A stretch of 45,748 nt of DNA from an uncultured Marinomonas sp. (GTDB lineage Bacteria; Pseudomonadota; Gammaproteobacteria; Pseudomonadales; Marinomonadaceae), in contig CANLRQ010000024.1 in assembly GCA_947493575.1 (NCBI GenBank), positions 1-45,748 on the forward strand, in the 5' to 3' direction. The translations under genes were made by a program, and so were the position numbers. Below are positions 25,954-35,428 of the stretch, one piece after another; position 1 is the stretch's first letter; each line of letters starts with the position of its first letter. The notes beneath the pieces were generated by a model. The model saw only the letters and a list, made by a program, of their open reading frames with translations, was not told the DNA's origin and made no database searches.

Positions 25954-26233
25954 ATGAACCCAACCACACAATCACCCGCAACATCAACATACCCAGTTCG
26001 TCAGCAGAGGATTTAGCGTTTGCTCGAGGTAAAAGCCAAAACTGGCTTTAGCCGCAGGCTATCTAGTCCCCGTTGGTAACCGACCACAGCGCAAAGTCAG
26101 CCTGCCCGACAACACCCGCTCACGTACTTCTTTTGAAATAGACAGGGTGTTAAAGGCAGCATCTTGGATGACTAAAAAGGCGATGAACCCTGTGTCGGCT
26201 TGTCACCTTGCAGTGTACCACCCGTCAACCTAA
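25954..26233 (+). pseudogene. AlpA-like regulator remnant with amber stop, plus adjoining debris
   Basis: ATG at 25954 reads MNPTTQSPATSTYPVRQQRI, then TAG at 26014-26016, then RLLEVKAKTGFSRR, which fits the start of AlpA/excisionase-type regulators of integrative elements (usually LRLLEVKAKTGFSRS). The frame then breaks. From about 26069 another frame reads PVGNRPQRKVSLPDNTRSR to VYHPST and stops at 26233. I read the stretch 25820-26447 as decayed island-entry genes. Confidence 0.5.
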
Positions 26234-26447
26234 GAGCATGGCTAGGTTCAAAGTCTAAAGCGGATAATATCGCTAGAGTCATTCCCGTGTAATGCGAGTG
26301 CACCAACAACCAGCACCGAACGAATAACAATTACGCTCAATTATTTGGTTTTAACTCAAATAAGTTGAGAATAATCATAATCGTGGTAGGGTAAGCAACA
26401 GTGAAAAATCCCCAAGTTTAAGGTTAAGAAAACACCGTGGAGAGAGC

Positions 26448-26651
26448 ATGATCCGCTGCCACCTAGCCCGATTAATGGGTGAGAGAAAAATGCGTATTAG
26501 TGACGTAATGCGGGAAACTGGTCTTAGTCGCAATACACTGACATAGCTATATAAAGAAACAGCTCAAAAAGTTGATTTAGAAGCATTAGATAAGTTGTGT
26601 GATTTATTTAATTGCCCATTGAGCGATTTGCTTGAGCAAGTTCCGAATTAA
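26448..26651 (+). pseudogene. Small Xre-type (YozG-like) regulator with in-frame amber stop
   Basis: From ATG 26448 the frame reads MIRCHLARLMGERKMRISDV, MRETGLSRNTLT, a TAG at 26544-26546, then LYKETAQKVDLEALDKLCDL, FNCPLSDLLEQVPN and TAA at 26649-26651. Both halves are intact Cro/CI-type helix-turn-helix sequence in one frame, so a single stop is the only visible lesion. It ends 19 bp before hsdR. Small regulators of this kind often control neighbouring restriction operons. Reinitiation is possible but unsupported. Confidence 0.75.
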
Positions 26652-26670
26652 AACGACTACAAGGAATGTT

Positions 26671-29600
26671 ATGGCCTTCAATACCAAAAAATTTAATGAA
26701 GATAGCCGAGTAAAAATCCCTGCGATTCTGCATTTAATGCGTCTAGGCTACCAATACCTGTCACTTAAAGGGCAAAGCTGGGATCTCGACACCAATATCT
26801 TCCCTGACGTATTCAAAACCGCTATCAGCAAAATTAACCCAGGTATTGAAGATACGGAAGCTGGTCGCTTGCTAGAAGATGTTAAACTACTGCTCGATAA
26901 CGAAGACTTAGGCCAAGCCTTCTTTGAGCGGCTGTCTGAGCGTTCAAATACCAAGCTGATCGACTTTGAAAACTTTAATAACAACAGCTTCCATGTTGTT
27001 ACCGAGCTAACGTGTCAAAACGGCGACGAAGAATTCCGCCCAGACATCACACTGCTTATCAATGGTATGCCGCTGGTGTTTATTGAGGTGAAAAAGCCCA
27101 ATAACCGCGAAGGCATTCTGGCCGAGCGTGACCGCATCAATAAACGCTTTCAAAACCCTAAATTCAAGCGTTTTGCCAACATCACCCAGTTTATGATTTT
27201 CTCCAATAACATGGAGTACGACGACGGCGACCCAGAACCCGTGCAAGGTGCTTTTTATGCCAGCAGTTCTTACCATAAGCCGGTATTTAACTATTTCCGC
27301 GAAGAAGAAATCTTAAACTTAACCGCTTTGTTGAAGCCGTTATCGGATGATGACGAGCTAAAAGTCTTAAAAGACAACAATCTGGAAGTCATCCGCAGTA
27401 ACCCAGAGTTCCAAACCAACAAGCAGCCCGAGCGCCCAACCAATCGCATTTGTACCTCTTTACTCAGCCGTGAACGCTTAGCCTTTATTTTGCGTTACGC
27501 CTTGGCGTATGTGTCCGAGTCAGACGGACTACAAAAACACATCATGCGTTACCCGCAGTTGTTTGCCACCAAAGCTATTGAACAAAAGCTTAGCGAAGGC
27601 GTTAAAAAAGGCATAATTTGGCACACCCAAGGCAGTGGTAAAACTGCCCTAACGTTTTACAACGTACGCTTTTTAACTGACTACTTTCAAAAGCAGCAAG
27701 TCATTCCTAAATTTTATTTTATTGTTGACCGCCTAGACTTGCTGCAACAAGCGCAGCGCGAGTTTACCGCTCGTGGTTTAACCGTACACACGATCAACTC
27801 ACGGGATGCCTTTACCCGTGACATCAAAGCCACACAGGTGATCCATAACCATTCTGGCAAGCCAGAAATCACCGTGGTGAATATTCAAAAGTTTAAAGAT
27901 GATCCAGATGTAGTCAGCACCAAAGACTACAACGTCGCGATACAGCGGGTGTATTTTTTAGATGAAGTTCACCGCAGCTATAATCCCAAAGGTAGCTTCT
28001 TAGCCAACTTGAGCCAGTCAGATAGCAACGCCATAAAAATTGGCTTAACGGGTACGCCGCTATTGGGAGATGACTACAACTCTCGCGCCTTGTTTGGTGA
28101 CTACATTCATAAGTACTACTACAACGCTTCCATTGCCGATGGTTACACTTTGCGCTTAATTCGTGAGGAGATCAGCACCCAATACAAAATTGAACTGCAA
28201 AAAGCCCTCGAAGAAGCCGAAGTGAAAATGGGCGATGTCGATCGTAAGCTGATTTACGCCCACCCAAGCTTTGTTGAGCCAATGCTGACTTACATCGTAA
28301 ACGATTTTGAAAAAAGCCGTGGCGCGTTAAACGATACCAGCATTGGTGGCATGGTCATTTGCGACAGCTCAGATCAAGCCAAGCAGATGTTTGAAATCTT
28401 CAATGGCGTTTATGCCGATGCACCTATTCTGCCGCAAACATCTAATGCAAATAGCCAAGTACTCGAAGTCGCTGAGCCTGCGCCAACCAGTTATGCAGAG
28501 TCTGCTAAACAAGCCCAAAAGGTAAAAAACGCCGCCCTAATCCTGCATGACATCGGCACCAAAGAAGAACGTAAAAACTGGGTAGAAGACTTCAAAGCAG
28601 GCAAAATCGACTTTTTGTTTGTGTACAACATGCTACTCACCGGTTTTGACGCCAAGCGCCTGAAAAAGCTCTACCTTGGCCGGGTGATCCGCAAGCACAA
28701 CTTGCTGCAAGCGCTCACCCGAGTGAACCGCACTTACAAAGATTTCCGCTACGGTTATGTGGTCGATTTTGCCGATATCCGCAAAGAGTTTGATGCCACC
28801 AATAAAGCCTATTTCGACGAATTACAGGCGGAGCTTGGCGATGAGATGGAGCATTACTCACACCTGTTTAAATCGCAGGAAGAGATCAAACAAGAAATCG
28901 AGCATATAAAAGACGTACTGTTCCGTTTTGATACCGACAACATGGAAGAGTTCTGCAACCAGATCAGCCAAATACAAGATCGCGACACCGTACTGGCGCT
29001 CAAAAAAGCCTTAGCCGATGCTCGCAGCTTGTATAACTTGATCCGTTTGCAAGGCGAGTATGACTTTCTCGATGAACTGGATTTTGCCAAGCTCAATGTG
29101 TTGTATCGTGAAACCAGTAATCACTTGGACTTACTCAATCTCAAAAACGACTTAGAAAGCGGCGAAGATACCAGCAACTTACTCAACCGCGCCTTAGAAG
29201 ATGTGATCTTCAAGTTTGTAAAAATCGGCGAAGAAGAACTGGTACTGGCCGACAAACTGAAAAACACCCTGCGCCAAACCCGCGAAGCACTTGCCAGCAA
29301 CTTTGATCAGCAAGACCCACAGTTCATCAGCTTAAAAGAAGAGTTAGAGCGCCTGTTTAAAAAGAAAAACTTAAGTGAAGTGACTCAAGATGAAATGGTG
29401 GCCAATATCGACGCGCTGAATAAAATTCACGACCGCGTCAAAGAGCTCAACCGCCAAAACAACCAACTGCGACAAAAGTACTTAGGCGATGCCAAATACA
29501 CCCGTATTCACAAGCGCTTGCAAGAGCGCCAACAACGCCAAAGCGACATCAGCGAGTCAGAGCGTAAAATTTTTGAAGCACTCGCGGGTGTAAAACAAGA

Positions 29601-29799
29601 CGCCGACGAGCAAGTGCTCAACAACAGCCAAGTGTTGGATAACGAAAGTTACTTCGAGCGTCAAATGATGCCGCTGGTGATTGGCCGCTTTATGAAAGAA
29701 CAGCAAATCAAACTCAACGCCGACGCCTCGCGATACATTAACCACCTCGTCGTCGCAGAGTATTTAAAAGAATTTAATACCGGCAGCCAAGCGTGGTAG
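26671..29799 (+). CDS. hsdR: Type I restriction enzyme, HsdR (R) subunit
   Basis: The 1042-residue R subunit cleaves DNA after ATP-driven translocation. Visible parts are the N-terminal PD-(D/E)xK nuclease (RPDITLLI with D125, VFIEVKKP with E139 and K141), Walker A HTQGSGKT at about 318-325, DEVH in VYFLDEVHRSY, motif III GLTGTPLL, motif VI ALTRVNRTYKD and a C-terminal helical region. ATG 26671 with AAGGA 5 bases upstream is preferred over a start at 26632 that overlaps the Xre remnant. The sequence is visibly richer in GCC, ACC and CGC codons than the flanking core genes, a sign of transfer. hsdM follows after 57 bp. Confidence 0.95.
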   Translation: MAFNTKKFNEDSRVKIPAILHLMRLGYQYLSLKGQSWDLDTNIFPDVFKTAISKINPGIEDTEAGRLLEDVKLLLDNEDLGQAFFERLSERSNTKLIDFENFNNNSFHVVTELTCQNGDEEFRPDITLLINGMPLVFIEVKKPNNREGILAERDRINKRFQNPKFKRFANITQFMIFSNNMEYDDGDPEPVQGAFYASSSYHKPVFNYFREEEILNLTALLKPLSDDDELKVLKDNNLEVIRSNPEFQTNKQPERPTNRICTSLLSRERLAFILRYALAYVSESDGLQKHIMRYPQLFATKAIEQKLSEGVKKGIIWHTQGSGKTALTFYNVRFLTDYFQKQQVIPKFYFIVDRLDLLQQAQREFTARGLTVHTINSRDAFTRDIKATQVIHNHSGKPEITVVNIQKFKDDPDVVSTKDYNVAIQRVYFLDEVHRSYNPKGSFLANLSQSDSNAIKIGLTGTPLLGDDYNSRALFGDYIHKYYYNASIADGYTLRLIREEISTQYKIELQKALEEAEVKMGDVDRKLIYAHPSFVEPMLTYIVNDFEKSRGALNDTSIGGMVICDSSDQAKQMFEIFNGVYADAPILPQTSNANSQVLEVAEPAPTSYAESAKQAQKVKNAALILHDIGTKEERKNWVEDFKAGKIDFLFVYNMLLTGFDAKRLKKLYLGRVIRKHNLLQALTRVNRTYKDFRYGYVVDFADIRKEFDATNKAYFDELQAELGDEMEHYSHLFKSQEEIKQEIEHIKDVLFRFDTDNMEEFCNQISQIQDRDTVLALKKALADARSLYNLIRLQGEYDFLDELDFAKLNVLYRETSNHLDLLNLKNDLESGEDTSNLLNRALEDVIFKFVKIGEEELVLADKLKNTLRQTREALASNFDQQDPQFISLKEELERLFKKKNLSEVTQDEMVANIDALNKIHDRVKELNRQNNQLRQKYLGDAKYTRIHKRLQERQQRQSDISESERKIFEALAGVKQDADEQVLNNSQVLDNESYFERQMMPLVIGRFMKEQQIKLNADASRYINHLVVAEYLKEFNTGSQAW

Positions 29800-29856
29800 T
29801 GGCTATTTGTTACTAATAATAAGCGCCGGTAAAACCGAATAGGAAATAAATAGAAA

Positions 29857-31491
29857 ATGGTTGAATTAGAATTTCAGCAAAAAACCAAAACCTTAATTGA
29901 TAGCTTAAAAAGCATCTGTGCCAACTATGGGTTAGGTAACGACGGTAACGAATTTAAAATCATTACCCAAACGTTTTTGTACAAGTTTTTAAACGACAAA
30001 TTCGCCTTTGAAGCTAAAAAGCTCGACGACAACATCGCCAAGGCTGATAAGTGGGAAGAAGCGCTGGCAGCCATGAGCGAAGACGACCTCGATATGCTGC
30101 AATTGCAAATGGGCGGCGATACCGCACGCTTAAAACCGCAGCACTTTATCAGCTACCTGTTTAGCCAACAAAACGCGCCGGACTTTGCCAAACTGTTTGA
30201 CGATACCCTAATCGACATTGCCATCAGCAATAACGATGTATTCGCGGTAAAAACCGATGGCGGCGCAAAAGTAGTACTGTTCGACCGCATCAGCCAATAC
30301 ATTGCTGACGACTCAAAACGCGATGCCTTCTGTCGCGCCATTATCAATAAACTGGTGGAATTCAGCTTTGAACGAATTTTCACGCAAAAATTCGACTTCT
30401 ACGCCACCATCTTTGAATACCTGATCAAAGACTACAACAGCAACTCTGGCGGTAAATATGCCGAGTATTTTACCCCCCATGCGGTAGCGCGCATTATGGC
30501 GGAAATCTTAGTACCCAAAGAGCAGCGCGGCATAGTGCGTAACGTGGCCTGTTACGACCCATCAGCAGGTTCGGGTACGTTGCTTATGAACGTGGCGCAC
30601 GCCATCGGTGAAAACCGCTGTAGCATTTACACCCAGGATATTTCACAAAAATCATCCAACTTGCTGCGTTTAAACCTGATCTTAAATAATTTGGTGCACT
30701 CAATCCCGAATGTGATCCAAGGTAATACCGTTTTGCACCCTTACCATAAGGACGGCAAAGCGCTAAAACGCTTTGACTATATCGTCTCCAACCCACCATT
30801 TAAGCTCGATTTCAGCGACTTTAGAGATGAGCTAGACAGTAAAGAAAACAAAGAACGCTTCTTTGCGGGTATTCCCAAGATTAAAGCCAAAGCCAAGGAC
30901 AAGATGGAGATTTACCAATTGTTCTTGCAGCACATCATTGCCTCACTTAAACCGGGCGGCAAAGCCGCAGTGGTGGTGCCAACCGGGTTTATCACCGCAC
31001 AATCGGGCATCGATAAAAAAATCCGGGAACATTTAGTCAAAAACAAAATGCTCGCGGGCGTAGTGTCTATGCCATCCAACATTTTCGCTACTACCGGCAC
31101 TAACGTCTCTATTCTGTTTATCGACGCCAGCAACGATGGCGATGTGGTACTGGTGGATGCTTCAAACTTGGGCGAAAAAGTCAAAGACGGCAAAAACCAA
31201 AAAACCGTATTAACGCCAGCAGAAGAGCAACAAATTATTGATGTATTTAACGCTAAGGAAACGGTGGAAGACTTCTCCGTTGCCGTCAGTTATAGCGACA
31301 TCCAAGCCAAAAATTACTCATTAAGCGCAGGCCAGTATTTCGATGTGAAAATCGAATACGTGGATATTACCCCTGAGCAGTTTGCGGAAAAGATGCAGGG
31401 CTTTACCAGCAATTTAGATAGCCTGTTTAGCCAGTCGCGTGAGTTGGAAGCGGAGATTAAAAAGCAGTTGGCGGGGTTGAAGTATGAGTGA
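29857..31491 (+). CDS. hsdM: Type I DNA methyltransferase, HsdM subunit
   Basis: The 544-residue N6-adenine methyltransferase has the HsdM N-terminal helical domain, EYFTPHAVARIM, the AdoMet motif DPSAGSG at 234-240 and the catalytic NPPF at 312-315. It forms an M2S complex with HsdS for modification and with HsdR for restriction. Its stop overlaps the hsdS start by 8 bp, which indicates translational coupling. No break is visible. Confidence 0.95.
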   Translation: MVELEFQQKTKTLIDSLKSICANYGLGNDGNEFKIITQTFLYKFLNDKFAFEAKKLDDNIAKADKWEEALAAMSEDDLDMLQLQMGGDTARLKPQHFISYLFSQQNAPDFAKLFDDTLIDIAISNNDVFAVKTDGGAKVVLFDRISQYIADDSKRDAFCRAIINKLVEFSFERIFTQKFDFYATIFEYLIKDYNSNSGGKYAEYFTPHAVARIMAEILVPKEQRGIVRNVACYDPSAGSGTLLMNVAHAIGENRCSIYTQDISQKSSNLLRLNLILNNLVHSIPNVIQGNTVLHPYHKDGKALKRFDYIVSNPPFKLDFSDFRDELDSKENKERFFAGIPKIKAKAKDKMEIYQLFLQHIIASLKPGGKAAVVVPTGFITAQSGIDKKIREHLVKNKMLAGVVSMPSNIFATTGTNVSILFIDASNDGDVVLVDASNLGEKVKDGKNQKTVLTPAEEQQIIDVFNAKETVEDFSVAVSYSDIQAKNYSLSAGQYFDVKIEYVDITPEQFAEKMQGFTSNLDSLFSQSRELEAEIKKQLAGLKYE

Positions 31492-32686
31492 ATATCGCCT
31501 TAAAGATTTAGTTAAAATTAAAAACGGTCGAGATCATAAAAGCCTTGCTGATGGTGTATACCCTGTCTATGGCAGTGGTGGCTTAATGAGAATGGTGGAT
31601 AGTTATCTGTATGATAAGCCGAGCATTTTACTCCCACGAAAAGGCACTCTGAATAACATTCAGTATTCAGATCAACCGTTTTGGACAGTAGATACCCTTT
31701 ACTACACCGAAATTAATCAAAACAAAGTCGATGCTTATTACCTTTACTATTACTTAAAGATGTTGGATTTAAATTCTTTATCTAGCGGTACAGGTGTGCC
31801 GAGTATGACTTTCGGCGCTTACAATGGGATTAAGGTCAAACTACCTCAACTAGATATTCAGAAGAAAATTTCAACCTTGTTGTGTGCAATCGACAAAAAA
31901 ATCGAACTCAATAACCGCATCAACGCCGAGCTGGAAGCCATGGCCAAAACCCTGTACGACTACTGGTTTGTGCAGTTCGACTTCCCCGACGACTCACCAC
32001 AAGGCCAAGGCAAACCCTACAAATCCTCTGGCGGAAAAATGGTCTACAACCCAACCCTAAAGCGCGAAATACCGGAGGGGTGGGAGGACTGTTTTCTTGG
32101 AGATCATGTCACATTTAAACGGGGAATTTCATATAAAAGCGGTGACATTCAGGATACAGGTGTTCCATTCCTAAACTTAAATTCGTTCTCCTTAACTGGT
32201 GAGTTTAAGCAGGCAGGAACCAAATTTTATAATGGGAAGTTTAAGTCAGAGAGCAAGCTCGATGCCGGTGAGTTAGTTATTGCCATTACCGACGTAACAA
32301 GAAATGCTGATATTATCGGGAAAGCGTTTGTTATCCCTGATGTTTTTGATGAGAAACCTCTAATTTCCTGTGATGTTGCGTGTGTATCTTCAGAAACCTT
32401 TGGTGTGGCTTATCTCGAACAGCTATTTAACTCAGATAGTTACCATAAGTACATAAAGCACTTTGCATCAGGAACTCTGGTTCTTCATTTGGATTTACAG
32501 GGTGTAAAGTGGTTTAAAACTCATCTTCCACCAAGCAATCTACTTGAAAAATTCAATCAGCATTGTGATTCATTATTTAAGCAGCGGGATATCGTATTAA
32601 AAGAAAACGTATATCTTGAGTCACTCCGAGACTGGCTTCTCCCCATGCTAATGAACGGCCAAGTCACCGTTGGGGAGGCGAGCTAA
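31484..32686 (+). CDS. hsdS: Type I specificity subunit HsdS
   Basis: The 400-residue subunit has two target recognition domains. TRD1 is at about 1-125 (MSEYRLKDLVKIKNGRDHKS to FGAYNGIKVKLP). The central conserved helix (KKIELNNRINAELEAMAKTL, DYWFVQFDFP) comes next. TRD2 starts at about 190 (GWEDCFLGDHVTFKRGISY to DLQGVKWFKTHLPP), and a C-terminal helix ends in LRDWLLPMLMNGQV. TRD1 and TRD2 differ, so an asymmetric bipartite site is expected. The TRDs look more AT-rich than the surrounding hsd sequence, consistent with TRD exchange. Confidence 0.93.
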   Translation: MSEYRLKDLVKIKNGRDHKSLADGVYPVYGSGGLMRMVDSYLYDKPSILLPRKGTLNNIQYSDQPFWTVDTLYYTEINQNKVDAYYLYYYLKMLDLNSLSSGTGVPSMTFGAYNGIKVKLPQLDIQKKISTLLCAIDKKIELNNRINAELEAMAKTLYDYWFVQFDFPDDSPQGQGKPYKSSGGKMVYNPTLKREIPEGWEDCFLGDHVTFKRGISYKSGDIQDTGVPFLNLNSFSLTGEFKQAGTKFYNGKFKSESKLDAGELVIAITDVTRNADIIGKAFVIPDVFDEKPLISCDVACVSSETFGVAYLEQLFNSDSYHKYIKHFASGTLVLHLDLQGVKWFKTHLPPSNLLEKFNQHCDSLFKQRDIVLKENVYLESLRDWLLPMLMNGQVTVGEAS

Positions 32687-32726
32687 ATGTTAAACCTTAC
32701 ATCCCACCGCTTAATCAGGAGGCAAC

Positions 32727-34082
32727 ATGAAATTTAACTTTGCACACTTAGGCGGTATTGATAACGGCACCGTTGAGCTGGGTGATTTAACCGTGATTTG
32801 TGGCCCCAATAATATGGGCAAAACCTATATTAGCTATGCCATTTATGGCTTATTGCGCCATTTTAAACAGTGGATTGATTTGTCGGTATCCCGTGAGCGT
32901 TTAGCGCAACTGCGCGACGAAGGCACACTGCTTATTGAGTTGACTGACTATCAAGCGAAATTAGCGAATTACCTAAAAAACGCCTCTACAGAATTTTCTG
33001 AAAACCTACCGCGCTACTTTAATGTGCCGGAAGATTTTTTTAACGGTGCAAAAGCAGAGTTTAGCCACGACCAATTACAATTTGATTTTGCCAATGAGTT
33101 TAAGCAATCGATAAACTTTGGTCAGTCAGAGCAATTAAATTTTTATAAAGCGGAAAATGAAGCCGTGTTATCGGTCACTTTTCAGACTAAAAGTGGCAGT
33201 CGCGTACCAAACCGGATTTTAGATGAGGTGATTAGCGACCATATTGCTGATTGTTTGTTTGCTGATTTATTGCCGCGCCCCTTTGTGGTGACGTCTGAAC
33301 GCACCGGCATTGCCTTGTTCTACAAAGAGCTGGATATCAGTAAAAATGCCATTATCGAGCATATTACCAGTGGCGATAAGGTAAATCCGATTGATCTGCT
33401 AAACAGTATGCGTTCGCGTTATGCCCAGCCAATCCACGACAATATTAACGTGGTACGCGAGTACGAAAACCTGTGTAAGCGCAAGAGTTTCATTCGTGAA
33501 GAAAGCAACTGCAAACCGATTCGGGATGCACTGCAAGACCTAATGGGCGGTTCTTACAAGGCAGTCGATAAACAAGTGATGTACATGCCGAAAAAAGAGC
33601 GTGGCCGTGACAAAGTTGCGGTGCCTGTTTATGTGGCATCCTCTTCCATTAAGTCGCTGTTTTTGATTGATCTCTATATCAACTCGTTAGCCGAGAAAAA
33701 CGGCATGTTGATTATCGACGAGCCAGAGCTGAACCTGCACCCTGACAACCAGCGCAAAATGGCAGGGCTATTAGCACGTCTAGTCAATTCTGGCGTGAAA
33801 GTGCTGGTGACAACCCATAGTGATTATCTGATCCGCGAGCTCAACAATCGCGTGATGCTTAACTTAGATGTGGAAAACAAAGAGCAGATCATGAAATCGG
33901 CAAAAATGACCGGATTAGACCTGCTACAACCTGAACAAATCAAAGCCTACAGCCTAAAAGATGATCACCAGATACATGCCGTAGAAGTGGATAAGTACGG
34001 TATCAATATGGAAGTGTTCGATAACCTCATCGCCGATGCCAACGAGCTGGCCGATAAAATTTATTACGGTATCAAGGAGTGA
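32727..34082 (+). CDS. AAA/OLD-like ATPase of an hsd-linked accessory module
   Basis: The 451-residue protein is an ABC-type (AAA_21/OLD-like) ATPase: Walker A GPNNMGKT at 26-33, a long helical insert, a signature-like SSSIKSLFLIDLYINS, Walker B MLIIDEPELNLHP, and an H-loop in VLVTTHSDYLIRELN. It has no Toprim nuclease domain after the ATPase core, unlike OLD proteins and GajA. AGGAGG lies 6 bases before ATG. It starts 40 bp after hsdS and is followed 3 bp later by a small gene that may supply a nuclease. ATPases of this kind act as sensors in several two-gene phage defence systems (for example PARIS and Septu), but this pair is not one I can name. Confidence 0.8.
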   Translation: MKFNFAHLGGIDNGTVELGDLTVICGPNNMGKTYISYAIYGLLRHFKQWIDLSVSRERLAQLRDEGTLLIELTDYQAKLANYLKNASTEFSENLPRYFNVPEDFFNGAKAEFSHDQLQFDFANEFKQSINFGQSEQLNFYKAENEAVLSVTFQTKSGSRVPNRILDEVISDHIADCLFADLLPRPFVVTSERTGIALFYKELDISKNAIIEHITSGDKVNPIDLLNSMRSRYAQPIHDNINVVREYENLCKRKSFIREESNCKPIRDALQDLMGGSYKAVDKQVMYMPKKERGRDKVAVPVYVASSSIKSLFLIDLYINSLAEKNGMLIIDEPELNLHPDNQRKMAGLLARLVNSGVKVLVTTHSDYLIRELNNRVMLNLDVENKEQIMKSAKMTGLDLLQPEQIKAYSLKDDHQIHAVEVDKYGINMEVFDNLIADANELADKIYYGIKE

Positions 34083-34085
34083 TCC

Positions 34086-34685
34086 ATGCTGGCAGCGATG
34101 AGGGATATGATCAACCCTGATGTGGTTATCCATTACGATACCGCAAAGAAACAGTTAAAACTGAAAGAAGATGCTGCAGACAGCAAGGTAGCAGAACTGT
34201 ATATCGAGCATATACCCGCCGATGCACTCGCGTTTACCTTGGATTATCAGCCCAAAAAAGATAAGCAGAAATATAAACAGCTTTCACTCTATGTAAAATC
34301 AACTAACGATGTAGGCGTGAATAAAGGCTGTGATCTGATTATTTTATGGCAAGATGCCGAACAACAGCGGGCTTTAGTATTCGACCTAAAATCCGATAGG
34401 CTGAAGCCTAAGGATAATCAGAAGCAACTGGACAATTCAGAGTTGTTCTTAAAATACCTTCTGAGCATGGCCGCAGTTCATTATGGAATAAATGTTGACA
34501 GCATTGAAATTGACAAAGCAATAGTGACCACCAATGCCAGAAACGTACGCAAAAGAACCACATATCAGCCGAATGATGAGGCAGCGCTGGTCGGTAATTA
34601 CAAAGTTGAAAGTGTGGTGGCTAACTCTTCAAGAACGGCCAGTATTTCCTTTCGGCAGTTGACCAGAGGTGCTGCAAATGGCTAA
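34086..34685 (+). CDS. Unrecognised ATPase partner, possible PD-(D/E)xK-like nuclease
   Basis: The 199-residue protein belongs to no family I recognise with certainty. Its centre, GCDLIILWQDAEQQRALVFD followed by LKS, has D83 at the end of a strand and D100-L-K102 on the next strand. This recalls the D...(D/E)xK core of restriction-like nucleases, and a following Gln/Leu helix (DNQKQLDNSELFLKYLL) occurs where such nucleases have one. The N-terminal part is charged and probably beta-rich. It starts 3 bp after the ATPase gene, using AAGGAG inside the last codons of that gene, and overlaps the next gene by 8 bp, so the three are coupled. Alternatives are a regulatory or substrate-binding partner without catalysis. 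Confidence 0.5.
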   Translation: MLAAMRDMINPDVVIHYDTAKKQLKLKEDAADSKVAELYIEHIPADALAFTLDYQPKKDKQKYKQLSLYVKSTNDVGVNKGCDLIILWQDAEQQRALVFDLKSDRLKPKDNQKQLDNSELFLKYLLSMAAVHYGINVDSIEIDKAIVTTNARNVRKRTTYQPNDEAALVGNYKVESVVANSSRTASISFRQLTRGAANG

Positions 34686-35238
34686 AAACCTAATCGCATC
34701 ATCACATGACCGCCAAAATATCCTTAACAATCGCTACGCCCTGCAACACGCCGAGCAGCACTTAGGTTTGGGTGGTGTGAACTTTGAAGGTGAAATGGTG
34801 TTTACTAAGGCGCAGGTGGTTGCCTTGTATGAGGTAAGCGAGAGTACTATTGAGAAGTACCTTGTTAGCCATGCTGACGAGTTAAAAGTTAATGATTACA
34901 CCTTGCTTCGAGGGAAAAAGCTTAAAGAATTCAAAGAGTCACTCGATGGTACCGTAATCAATTACGGTACCAAAACGAGTGTGTTGGGTGTGTTCAGTTT
35001 TCGTGCAGTTCTTAATATCGGTATGCTCCTAACTGAAAGTGAACCAGCTCGCATACTACGCTCGCGCCTGCTGGATATTGTCTTGGATGTAATGGCCGAG
35101 CGTGTGGGTGGTCATACCAAGTTTATTAATCAGCGTGATGAAAATTATCTTGTCTCTGCTCTGCAAGAAGAAAACTACCGCCGCCAGTTAATTATTGGTA
35201 CCGTAATGAGTTACGCTACCAAATTCGCTTTCAACTAA
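34678..35238 (+). CDS. DNA-binding (RhuM/Fic-associated type) protein, C-terminally short
   Basis: From ATG 34678 the protein has about 186 residues. It resembles the N-terminal half of proteins often found next to type I R-M genes: ILNNRYALQHAEQHLGLGGV, GEMVFTKAQVVALYEVSEST with IEKYL (a helix-turn-helix), RGKKLKEFKES, VLGVFSFRAVLNIGMLL, and GGHTKFINQRDENYL. Full members continue for roughly another 150 residues after the last motif. Here the sequence turns into an unrelated tail after ENYRRQ and stops at 35238. A truncation by rearrangement is likely. It overlaps the upstream gene by 8 bp. Confidence 0.6.
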   Translation: MAKNLIASSHDRQNILNNRYALQHAEQHLGLGGVNFEGEMVFTKAQVVALYEVSESTIEKYLVSHADELKVNDYTLLRGKKLKEFKESLDGTVINYGTKTSVLGVFSFRAVLNIGMLLTESEPARILRSRLLDIVLDVMAERVGGHTKFINQRDENYLVSALQEENYRRQLIIGTVMSYATKFAFN

Positions 35239-35428
35239 ACATCATTCTCCGGCCCTCAAAGGTGGTGTAGCAACGCTAGGTTCATCTGTTGGCTGATCAC
35301 GTTGCTCTTTCGCCCAAATCACGTAGTCTATCTATGCTCATGGGGCTCATTCGCTTACCGCCTATCTGCAACTCCACCTAGTTTGGGGAACTACCAAATA
35401 CCCACTCTCTGTCACAGTTGTTGCTACT

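Noticed and set aside
26632..26670. Longer hsdR start at 26632
   Set aside because: It overlaps the Xre remnant and lacks an RBS; the start at 26671 has AAGGA and fits the family N-terminus.
35239..35330. Minus-strand frame reading IDYVIWAKEQRDQPTDEPSV
   Set aside because: It looks protein-like, but is only about 30 codons long, bounded by a stop, and I cannot tie it to a family.
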